Below are positions 6,392 to 11,643 of a stretch of 11,643 nucleotides of DNA, piece by piece. The notes beneath the pieces were generated by a model. It saw only the letters and a list, made by a program, of their open reading frames with translations. It was not told the DNA's origin and did no database searches. How positions within the stretch are numbered: position 1 is the stretch's first letter; each line of letters begins with the position of its first letter. The position numbers and the translations under genes are program-made. The DNA is from an uncultured Collinsella sp. (GTDB lineage: Bacteria > Actinomycetota > Coriobacteriia > Coriobacteriales > Coriobacteriaceae), in contig URYT01000049.1 of assembly GCA_900552185.1 (NCBI GenBank), positions 1-11,643 on the forward strand. The letters run 5' to 3'.

Positions 6392-7399
6392 TTACTCGGC
6401 GTGCGCGTAATCAACCTTGGCGCGGCGAGCAGTAGCCTTCTCCCAATCGCTGGTGCCCTCAAAGACATCCTGCTTGTAGGGATTGCGACCGAGCTTCTTG
6501 GCGCGGTAGGCGATGTAGATGATCGCGGCGACGTTGGTGATCAGCGCGGCAATCGAGACCGCGGTAGCGGCGCCGGGGTCGAGCGTGGAGTGGGTCACAA
6601 AGATGGACTCCTCCTGGAAGTACGGGAACACTTGGGCAAACATGCACCAAATGGCCAGCGTAAAGGCGCGGTTCTGGATCCAGCCGCCCTTGTTCCAGAT
6701 AAAGGCGGCGACGGTGGGCGCCAGCAGCAGCGCAAAGCCGCAGAACCAGGAGTGGGTGGGCAGGCAGTTGTAGGTGTAGCAGAAGTTCCAGATATCGTAG
6801 GCGATGATGTAGACCCAGGTCATGTCGGGCCACAGCATGTCGGTCTGATCCTCGGAGGCGTAGACGCTCCACCAACCGGTCATGCAGAAGATGTTGATGA
6901 TACCGGCAATGCCGTTGAACACGTTGTTCCAGCCGGCCAGCTGCGTAGCACCTTCGGAGGTGACCCAGGTGGACTCGCCCAGGACAAAGAAGTGATAGGC
7001 GCTCTCGAAGTCGGATGCGACGGCAATCATGATGTTGATGGCGACGATCACAAACGGCCATGCGCGGAACCAATGTGCCTTGCCGATCTTGCCCCACTGG
7101 TACTTAATGGCAATGAAGCCCCAGCAGCCGGCCAGCGCCGCGTATACCTTGGCGTAGTGGAACCAGCTGTTCTGGTACACATGGGTGGGGTTGGTGAGCG
7201 CCCACTCGGCACCCTGTGAGACGCCAATGGCGATGGCGACGCAGTAGATGGTCATGGCCAGCGGAGCCACGCCAAAGATGATGGCCGCGCCCAGCTTGGT
7301 GCGGCGGCCGACCTCGTTGAGCACGATCAGGCCAATAAAGACCATGGCCCAGCCGGCCCAGTGGATAAGGGTATCGCTACCCCAAACATCGAACAGCAT
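6392..7399 (-). CDS. Polytopic membrane protein, DUF5692-like, 335 aa
   Basis: The start ATG (7399-7397) has a strong AAAGGAGA site 7 nt upstream. The protein is hydrophobic, with roughly nine or ten membrane helices, about 14-30, 37-60, 84-99, 113-129, 160-176, 194-212, 217-235, 246-260 and 278-298. It is rich in Trp and aromatic residues, with a conserved-looking segment QNSWFHYAKVYAALAGCWGF (76-95) and acidic or polar residues within helices (YDIWNF, DFESAYHFF). The C-terminus is basic and cytoplasmic (RAKKLGRNPYKQ). I believe it belongs to the uncharacterised DUF5692 family; no transporter or enzyme motif is recognised. It follows tetR by 63 nt on the same strand and is divergent from the Fe-S flavoenzyme, so it is probably a membrane partner, transporter or sensor in that regulated unit. 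Confidence 0.85.
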   Translation of the reverse strand: MLFDVWGSDTLIHWAGWAMVFIGLIVLNEVGRRTKLGAAIIFGVAPLAMTIYCVAIAIGVSQGAEWALTNPTHVYQNSWFHYAKVYAALAGCWGFIAIKYQWGKIGKAHWFRAWPFVIVAINIMIAVASDFESAYHFFVLGESTWVTSEGATQLAGWNNVFNGIAGIINIFCMTGWWSVYASEDQTDMLWPDMTWVYIIAYDIWNFCYTYNCLPTHSWFCGFALLLAPTVAAFIWNKGGWIQNRAFTLAIWCMFAQVFPYFQEESIFVTHSTLDPGAATAVSIAALITNVAAIIYIAYRAKKLGRNPYKQDVFEGTSDWEKATARRAKVDYAHAE

Positions 7400-7417
7400 G
7401 CTGCTCTCCTTTCACAC

Positions 7418-7445
7418 GCCCGCGGCCCCTCTTCTGATCGCGGGC
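7418..7445 (-). other. Intercistronic hairpin between tetR and the membrane gene
   Basis: A 7-bp GC-only stem, GCCCGCG 7418-7424 with CGCGGGC 7439-7445, encloses a 14-nt loop, in the 63-nt gap just upstream of the membrane gene's ribosome site. No T tract follows. It could set differential expression of the two genes by processing or stability, or be incidental in GC-rich DNA. The palindrome TTTGGCCAAA (7448-7457) lies beside it. Confidence 0.35.
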
Positions 7446-7462
7446 AGTTTGGCCAAATGTCG

Positions 7463-8125
7463 TCAGTTCTGGGGCTTGCGCTCCGGATACTTGGCGGTAT
7501 AGCCCTCGATGTGGAGCGTCGAGGCGATGATTTCCTTGACCGTCTCGTCGGGCACATCGGGGTGCGTGCGGATATACATCAACAACCCCATGATGAGGGT
7601 GTAGAACGTCTCGTAGACATGGTCGATGCGTAGCTCATGATGGGCGACAAAATCAACCACGGTGGTGTCGCAGATATACTGCGCCACACGCTGGACCACG
7701 TTGTGCAAAAAGCCGCCGTAGAGCGCGCCGCTGCTTGAGGTGAGCGTACTCGGCAGCTCGTGGCCGCTGGCGACCAGGCGCTTAAAGAGCGGGGCGACGG
7801 TGTCGAGTGCGCCCTCGATATCACCGACGATGCGGTTGGCATTCCACTGCTCGAGCTCGGAGATAAAACCGTCGATTGCCTCGTCCATAACAGCGGTGAC
7901 GGCGGCGTCCATATCGGCGAAGTAGTGGTAGAACAGCGAGCGCGTGCAGCCGGCTCGCTTGGCCACGGCCGATACCGATAGGTGGGACACGCCTAGCTCG
8001 GAGCTTACGGTGCGCACAGCATCGAGGATCTCGCGACGGCGCTCGTCGCCCGTCAGGCGCTTTGCCGCGCTATCGGATGCGGGAACGGCATCGACCACAG
8101 AGGTATCTGCTGTGTTGTTGCCCAT
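7463..8125 (-). CDS. TetR/AcrR-family transcriptional regulator, 220 aa
   Basis: The length is typical of the family. The N-terminal DNA-binding domain (about 27-75) reads RRREILDAVRTVSSELGVSHLSV followed by the helix-turn-helix VSAVAKRAGCTRSLFYHYFAD (51-71), with the diagnostic FYHYF of TetR proteins. The rest (80-220) is all-helical and should form the ligand pocket and dimer interface. A 25-residue disordered leader precedes the DNA-binding domain. GAAAGG lies 9 nt before the ATG. It is the first gene of a two-gene leftward operon and faces the flavoenzyme operon. Two TTGAC-N5-GTCAA dyads between the divergent genes are its likely binding sites, which would give autoregulation plus control of the rightward operon. 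The ligand is unknown. Confidence 0.93.
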   Translation of the reverse strand: MGNNTADTSVVDAVPASDSAAKRLTGDERRREILDAVRTVSSELGVSHLSVSAVAKRAGCTRSLFYHYFADMDAAVTAVMDEAIDGFISELEQWNANRIVGDIEGALDTVAPLFKRLVASGHELPSTLTSSSGALYGGFLHNVVQRVAQYICDTTVVDFVAHHELRIDHVYETFYTLIMGLLMYIRTHPDVPDETVKEIIASTLHIEGYTAKYPERKPQN

Positions 8126-8173
8126 GTTTTGCCGCCTTTCATCCTCTTTTGCCTGACCGTTCGCCTAACAGTC

Positions 8174-8202
8174 TTGAATATTGTTGACGGTTCGTCAATA
8201 CT
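8174..8202 (+). promoter_or_regulatory. Candidate promoter of the flavoenzyme operon
   Basis: TTGAAT (8174-8179) and AATACT (8197-8202) are separated by 17 bp. Four of six -10 bases match the consensus. One dyad lies in the spacer and the other would cover the start point, the expected geometry for repression. The assignment is tentative. Confidence 0.35.
8184..8198. promoter_or_regulatory. Operator 1, TTGAC-N5-GTCAA
   Basis: TTGAC GGTTC GTCAA is a perfect 5-bp-arm dyad in the divergent promoter region, with the same consensus and spacing as the dyad at 8207-8221. Two such sites 23 bp centre to centre suit two TetR dimers on nearby faces of the helix. Confidence 0.7.
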
Positions 8203-8206
8203 ATTT

Positions 8207-8221
8207 TTGACACAATGTCAA
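8207..8221. promoter_or_regulatory. Operator 2, TTGAC-N5-GTCAA
   Basis: TTGACACAATGTCAA is a perfect dyad with arms of 6 bp and a 3-bp centre, equal to TTGAC-N5-GTCAA. It lies 19 nt before the small ORF at 8241 and near the expected start of rightward transcription. Confidence 0.75.
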
Positions 8222-8240
8222 CTAATGGTGGGTGAACGGC

Positions 8241-8318
8241 ATGGGGGCATGCCCGGCCTGCAAAAAAGAGGGGTGCCGCGGTCTCGCCGGGCTGTGGCAA
8301 GAGAAGGGACAACCATGA
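8241..8318 (+). CDS. Cys-rich 25-aa leader ORF, start-stop overlap with the flavoenzyme gene
   Basis: An ATG at 8241 opens 25 codons starting MGACPACKKEGCRG, with three cysteines in CPAC...C. The TGA at 8316-8318 overlaps the ATG of the next gene at 8315-8317 (ATGA), the classic arrangement for translational coupling. GGTGA at 8231-8235 is a modest ribosome site 5 nt upstream. The downstream gene's Shine-Dalgarno (GAAGGGA) lies inside this ORF, so its translation would affect re-initiation. It could be a metal- or redox-responsive leader peptide, or a chance frame. Being short, it can only be confirmed by conservation or ribosome profiling. Confidence 0.4.
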   Translation: MGACPACKKEGCRGLAGLWQEKGQP

Positions 8319-11092
8319 TTCTCAACGGACCGGGGATTAGCTATACCGAGCCCGATATCGGCGCAGAGTTCGTGCCGCCGCTGCCGGAGCATCCGCGCGA
8401 GGCAATCGTCAAGCTGTGCGAGCACTGCACCAACCGTCTACTGCATCGCGATGAGCTGCTGGGCTACGAGTACTGGTCGTTTGCCGAGGCCGCAACCGAC
8501 GAGCAGGCCGAAGTGCTCTGCAAGATGAAGATGCGCCGTCCCTATACGCTGCCCGAGATGGTCAAGCTCACCGGCATGCCCGAAGCCGATATCGAGAAGA
8601 TGCTCGACGACATGAGCTACACGGGTCTGCTCGAGTACAACTGGGAAAACCTCGAGCGCGCCAAGCAGTGGGTGCTGCCCATGCTGGTGCCGGGTTCCGC
8701 CGAGTTCCTTAACATGCGCGTGAGCCAGCTCGAGGAGCATCCGGTCTATGCCAAGTTCTTTGAGCAGGCGTCCAAGGGACCGCTGTCCAAGGCCACGCCG
8801 ATGGTGCCGCCCGGTGGTGCCGGCATCGGCATGCATGTCATTCCGGTCGAGAAGGCTATCGATGCCGCGAGCACGTCGGTGCCTATTGAGCATATCGAGC
8901 ACTGGCTCGACAAATACGAGGGTAAGTATGCCGCCAGCACCTGCAGCTGCCGCGCGAGCCGTCGCGTGATGGGTGAGGGCTGCGCCGACGACCCGGCCGA
9001 CTGGTGCATCGCCGTGGGCGATATGGCCGACTACGTGGTCGAGACCGATCGTGGCCATTATGTAACGCGCGACGAGGTCTACGACATCCTGCGCCAGGCC
9101 GAGGACAACGGCTTTGTGCACCAGATCACCAATATCGACGGAGAGAACAAGATCTTCGCCATCTGCAACTGCAACGTCAACGTGTGCTACGCCCTGCGCA
9201 CCTCGCAGCTGTTCAACACGCCCAACCTGTCGCGCTCGGCCTATGTCGCCAAGGTCGAGAAGGACAAGTGCGTGGCCTGCGGTCGCTGCGTTGAGGTGTG
9301 TCCGGCCGGCGCCGCCAAGCTGGGCCAGAAGCTCTGCAGCAAAAAGGCGGGCGGACAGGTGCCCGAGTATCCGCGCCAGGAGCTGCCCGATGCCACCAAG
9401 TGGGACCACACCAAGTGGTCGCCCAACTACCGCAACGATAACCGTATCGAGACGCACGAGTCCGGCACCGCGCCCTGCAAGACGGCCTGCCCCGCGCACG
9501 TTGCCGTTCAGGGCTATTTGAAGCTCGCGGCTCAGGGTCGCTACGACGAGGCCCTAGCACTCATTAAGCGCGAGAACCCGCTGCCCGCTATCTGCGGCCG
9601 TGTGTGCAACCGCCGCTGTGAGGATGCCTGCACTCGCGGCCGTGTGGACGCCGCCGTGGCTATCGACGAGGTCAAGAAGTTCATCGCTCAGCGCGATCTG
9701 GATGCCGCGACCCGCTATGTCCCGCCCGTGGTGACGCCGACGCGCGCTGGCGGTTTCGATCAGAAGATCGCCATCATCGGTGCCGGTCCGGCCGGCCTGT
9801 CCTGCGCTTTCTACCTGGCCGAGAAGGGCTACAAACCTGTCGTGTTCGAGAAGAACGAGCGCCCGGGCGGCATGCTCACCTACGGCATTCCCAGCTTTAA
9901 GCTGCAGAAGGACGTCATTGAGGCCGAGGTCGAGATCATTCGCCTGATGGGCGCCGAGTTCCGCTATGGCGTGGAGGTCGGTCGAGACGTGACGCTCGAC
10001 GAGCTGCGCGTGCAGGGCTTCAAGGCCTTCTACGTTGCCATTGGCTGCCAGGGCGGCCGCCTTGCCGGCATTCCGGGTGAGGATGCCGAGGACGTGACCG
10101 TGGCCGTCGACTTCCTTCGCGAGGTTAACAGCGGCAAGATTGATACCCTGTCCGGCCGCACCATTGTGGTGGGCGGCGGCAACGTGGCCATCGACGTTGC
10201 CCGCAACGCCTGCCGTTTGGGTTCTGAGCACGTTGAGATGTTCTGCCTGGAGAGCGAGGTCCAGATGCCCGCCAGCGAGGAAGAACGTCGCGAGGCCGTT
10301 GAGGACGGCGCGCACATCAGCTGCGGCTGGGGCCCCAAGGAGATTCACTTGGACGAGGCCGGTCGTGTCTGCGGTATCACCTTCAAGCGCTGCACGCGTG
10401 TCTTTGACGACGAGGGCCGTTTTGCGCCTGAGTACGACGAGAACGACCTGCGCCGTGTCGATGCCAACCGTGTCGTCATGTCGATTGGCCAGTCCATTGT
10501 GTGGGGCGACCTGCTGGCTGGCTCCAAAGTGGAGCTCGGCCGCGGCCAGGGTGCCCTTGCCGATCCCCAGACCTACCAGACCGCCGAGCCAGACATCTTT
10601 GTGGGCGGCGACGTCTACACCGGCCCCAGCTTTGCCATCGACGCCATCGCCGCCGGCCACGAGGCCGCGGTGTCCATCCATCGCTTTGTGCAGCCGGGCT
10701 CCACGCTCACCATCGGCCGCAACCAGCGCCGCTACACCTCGCTCGACCGCGACGATGTCGTGATCGAAAGCTACGACAACGCGAGCCGCGAGGTTGCCCA
10801 CGTGGACCGCGAGCGCGAGAAGGCTGCACCGTTTAGCGAGTATGTTGAGACCTTTACCGAGGAGCAGGTGCGCGCCGAGACCGCCCGCTGCCTGGGCTGC
10901 GGCGCCTCGATCGTCGACCCCAACAAGTGCATCGGCTGCGGCCTGTGCACCACCAAGTGCGCGTTCGACGCCATCCATCTGGATCGCGACCGCCCCGAGT
11001 GCTCCACGATGGTCAAATACGAGCAAAAGCTCCCGAGCCTGGGCAAGTATGCTTTGAAGCGCGCCATCAAGATTAAATTTGGTGGGAAATAA
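8315..11092 (+). CDS. Multi-[4Fe-4S] FAD/NAD(P)-dependent oxidoreductase (GltD/NfnB-like core), 925 aa
   Basis: ATG 8315 is chosen over an upstream in-frame start at 8129 because AAGGG (8304-8308) sits 6 nt before it and the operators lie upstream. Domains: (1) an N-terminal module with CEHC (35-38), a winged-helix-like helical segment (about 75-115), CSC (210-212), C223, C231 and CNCNVNVC (284-291); (2) ferredoxin motif CVACGRCVEVCP (319-330); (3) a GltD-type Fe-S helical domain (388-460) with CKTAC and CGRVCNRRCEDAC (427-439); (4) FAD site GAGPAG (489-494), then ERPGGMLTYGIP; (5) NAD(P) site GGGNVA (620-625) and C-terminal FAD motif GGDVYTGPSFAIDAIAAG (764-781); (6) C-terminal CLGCG and ferredoxin CIGCGLCTTKC (872-882). 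At least three [4Fe-4S] clusters are likely. The core resembles glutamate synthase small subunit and NfnB, which move electrons between NAD(P)H, flavin and Fe-S centres; there is no amidotransferase or glutamate synthase partner here. The protein is cytoplasmic, and the electron partner is unknown. It precedes hypA by 33 nt. Confidence 0.92.
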   Translation: MILNGPGISYTEPDIGAEFVPPLPEHPREAIVKLCEHCTNRLLHRDELLGYEYWSFAEAATDEQAEVLCKMKMRRPYTLPEMVKLTGMPEADIEKMLDDMSYTGLLEYNWENLERAKQWVLPMLVPGSAEFLNMRVSQLEEHPVYAKFFEQASKGPLSKATPMVPPGGAGIGMHVIPVEKAIDAASTSVPIEHIEHWLDKYEGKYAASTCSCRASRRVMGEGCADDPADWCIAVGDMADYVVETDRGHYVTRDEVYDILRQAEDNGFVHQITNIDGENKIFAICNCNVNVCYALRTSQLFNTPNLSRSAYVAKVEKDKCVACGRCVEVCPAGAAKLGQKLCSKKAGGQVPEYPRQELPDATKWDHTKWSPNYRNDNRIETHESGTAPCKTACPAHVAVQGYLKLAAQGRYDEALALIKRENPLPAICGRVCNRRCEDACTRGRVDAAVAIDEVKKFIAQRDLDAATRYVPPVVTPTRAGGFDQKIAIIGAGPAGLSCAFYLAEKGYKPVVFEKNERPGGMLTYGIPSFKLQKDVIEAEVEIIRLMGAEFRYGVEVGRDVTLDELRVQGFKAFYVAIGCQGGRLAGIPGEDAEDVTVAVDFLREVNSGKIDTLSGRTIVVGGGNVAIDVARNACRLGSEHVEMFCLESEVQMPASEEERREAVEDGAHISCGWGPKEIHLDEAGRVCGITFKRCTRVFDDEGRFAPEYDENDLRRVDANRVVMSIGQSIVWGDLLAGSKVELGRGQGALADPQTYQTAEPDIFVGGDVYTGPSFAIDAIAAGHEAAVSIHRFVQPGSTLTIGRNQRRYTSLDRDDVVIESYDNASREVAHVDREREKAAPFSEYVETFTEEQVRAETARCLGCGASIVDPNKCIGCGLCTTKCAFDAIHLDRDRPECSTMVKYEQKLPSLGKYALKRAIKIKFGGK

Positions 11093-11125
11093 GTAGCCAT
11101 AACGGGAACGGCGAAAGGATTAATA

Positions 11126-11554
11126 GTGCACGAGCTCGGGATTGTGTATCACATCATTCGTGATGTTGAGAACGTGGCGCGTGCCAATGGCGTGCGTCGC
11201 GTTTCGAGCGTGACGTTGCTGCTGGGCGAGGTCTCGGGCGTCGTTCCCGAGTTGCTGCTCGACGCTTGGCGCTGGGCGGCAGATAAAAAGCCCATCGCGC
11301 AGGGCGCGGAGCTTGTTGTGGAGCCCGTCGAGGCCGTGACGCATTGCGAGGCATGTGGCCGCGACTATGCGACGGTCGAGCACGGCAAGACCTGTCCCCA
11401 TTGCGGTAGCGGCGAGACATACCTGCTGCAGGGCCAGGAGGTCATGATCAAACAGATCGAGACCCCCGACGAGGACCCGGCAGACGCTGTCCCCGACGGC
11501 CCTTCCGACGTCCCCGACGCCGTCGACGCCGCCAACCCCCTCCACATCGCCTAG
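11126..11554 (+). CDS. hypA: Hydrogenase/urease nickel incorporation protein HypA with acidic C-terminal tail, 142 aa
   Basis: HypA delivers nickel with HypB during [NiFe]-hydrogenase maturation. The start is GTG at 11126, fixed by the essential MHE N-terminus (H2 is the nickel ligand) and GAAAGGA 6 nt upstream. The zinc site is CEAC (74-77) and CPHC (90-93). The conserved body VTLLLGEVSGVVPELLLDAW (29-48) is present. The family usually ends near residue 115; here about 27 extra residues rich in Asp, Pro and Ala (DEDPADAVPDGPSDVP...) follow the fold, with no His cluster. It is the second large gene of the flavoenzyme operon, 33 nt after it. No hypB follows within the window, since repeat and IS-like sequence begins immediately. 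A link between the flavoenzyme and hydrogen metabolism is inference. Confidence 0.95.
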   Translation: MHELGIVYHIIRDVENVARANGVRRVSSVTLLLGEVSGVVPELLLDAWRWAADKKPIAQGAELVVEPVEAVTHCEACGRDYATVEHGKTCPHCGSGETYLLQGQEVMIKQIETPDEDPADAVPDGPSDVPDAVDAANPLHIA

Positions 11555-11564
11555 GATTCCCTAT

Positions 11565-11581
11565 AAGTTGCGGTGAAATAG
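11565..11581. repeat. Second copy of the intergenic repeat arm
   Basis: Seventeen bases (AAGTTGCGGTGAAATAG) are identical to 2955-2971, the left arm of the big palindrome. The partner arm is not in the window; the sequence diverges at 11582 and runs into IS-like sequence, so the repeat is either a shorter variant or was split by an insertion. Confidence 0.8.
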
Positions 11582-11594
11582 TTCCTAAAGGGGG

Positions 11595-11643
11595 TGCGGA
11601 CAGAAAGTTGGACCGTGAAGCGGTCCGGACTGGAGGTTCGCAT
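11595..11643 (+). mobile_element. Probable left end of an IS3/IS150-type insertion sequence (partial)
   Basis: TGCGGACAGAAAGTTGGACC (11595-11614) starts with TG and contains AAAGTTGGAC, like the terminal repeats I recall for IS150-group elements. It is followed by a small hairpin (GGACCG/CGGTCC, 11610-11626) and GGAGG at 11632-11636. The last two bases, AT at 11642-11643, would be an ATG with 5 nt spacing if the next base is G, as expected for a transposase OrfA start. No transposase sequence is inside the window, so the family is tentative. Confidence 0.5.

Noticed and set aside
6110..7219. 369-codon + strand frame across the acidic membrane protein start and the DUF5692-like gene
   Set aside because: It runs through a terminator, a repeat and two genes on the other strand, with no domain or start signal.
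8238..8253. GGCATG-GGGG-CATGCC hairpin in the flavoenzyme leader
   Set aside because: Short stem overlapping the small ORF start; could affect its translation but is unremarkable in GC-rich DNA without conservation data.
8129..8314. 62-codon N-terminal extension of the flavoenzyme
   Set aside because: It would be translated through the operators and promoter region; the ATG at 8315 has a good ribosome site and starts the conserved-looking sequence.
8438..11026. Two long minus-strand frames (353 and 490 codons) opposite the flavoenzyme
   Set aside because: Composition (Ala, His, Gly, Leu runs) mirrors the sense codons; no recognisable domain, and the sense strand holds intact cofactor motifs.
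1..11643. tRNA, rRNA, CRISPR array, replication origin, phage genes
   Set aside because: No cloverleaf, rRNA segment, regularly spaced repeat or phage structural gene was found on either strand by reading.

Overview
The window is high-GC, gene-dense bacterial DNA. Protein style and gene content (large multi-cluster Fe-S flavoenzyme, HypA, DUF4143-type ATPase, acidic single-pass surface proteins) suggest a gut Coriobacteriia actinobacterium, most likely Collinsella or a close relative. That assignment is inference from protein character, not from a marker gene.

Left part (1-2931, + strand). The window opens on the last codons of an upstream gene, probably trpB. It is followed by one 838-codon frame whose first ~111 residues are the N-terminal part of tryptophan synthase alpha (TrpA) and whose remaining ~727 residues are ClpB from the end of its N-domain linker onward (NBD1, coiled-coil M domain, NBD2). 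The join is in frame. It is either a genuine deletion/fusion or an assembly chimera, and it is the strangest object in the window. A strong rho-independent terminator and a 64-codon disordered protein follow.

Middle part (2932-4679). A 26-bp-arm perfect inverted repeat (an intergenic repeat whose arm recurs at the right end of the window) precedes an AT-rich regulatory stretch with two dyads, one of them enclosing a consensus TATAAT. Downstream is a lower-GC AAA_14/DUF4143 ATPase gene that looks like an acquired island. A convergent minus-strand gene (6161 to 4680) encodes an acidic, single-pass membrane protein with a large extracytoplasmic region. A 26-bp direct repeat links its 5' coding end to its own upstream region.

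Right part (6282-11554) is a divergent regulatory unit. Leftward run a TetR-family regulator and a polytopic membrane protein (DUF5692-like), ending in a strong terminator. Rightward run a 25-codon Cys-rich small ORF whose stop overlaps the next start (ATGA), a 925-residue multi-[4Fe-4S]/FAD/NAD(P) oxidoreductase, and hypA with an acidic C-terminal tail. The shared intergenic region carries two identical-consensus operators, TTGAC-N5-GTCAA, 23 bp apart, which are probably the TetR sites. The unit reads as a ligand-controlled redox module pairing a membrane protein with a soluble NAD(P)H/ferredoxin-type flavoenzyme. Its substrate cannot be told from sequence.

The last ~50 bases look like the left end of an IS3/IS150-type insertion sequence lying beside another copy of the intergenic-repeat arm. 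The transposase start codon appears to fall on the final bases of the window. No tRNA, rRNA or CRISPR array was seen.
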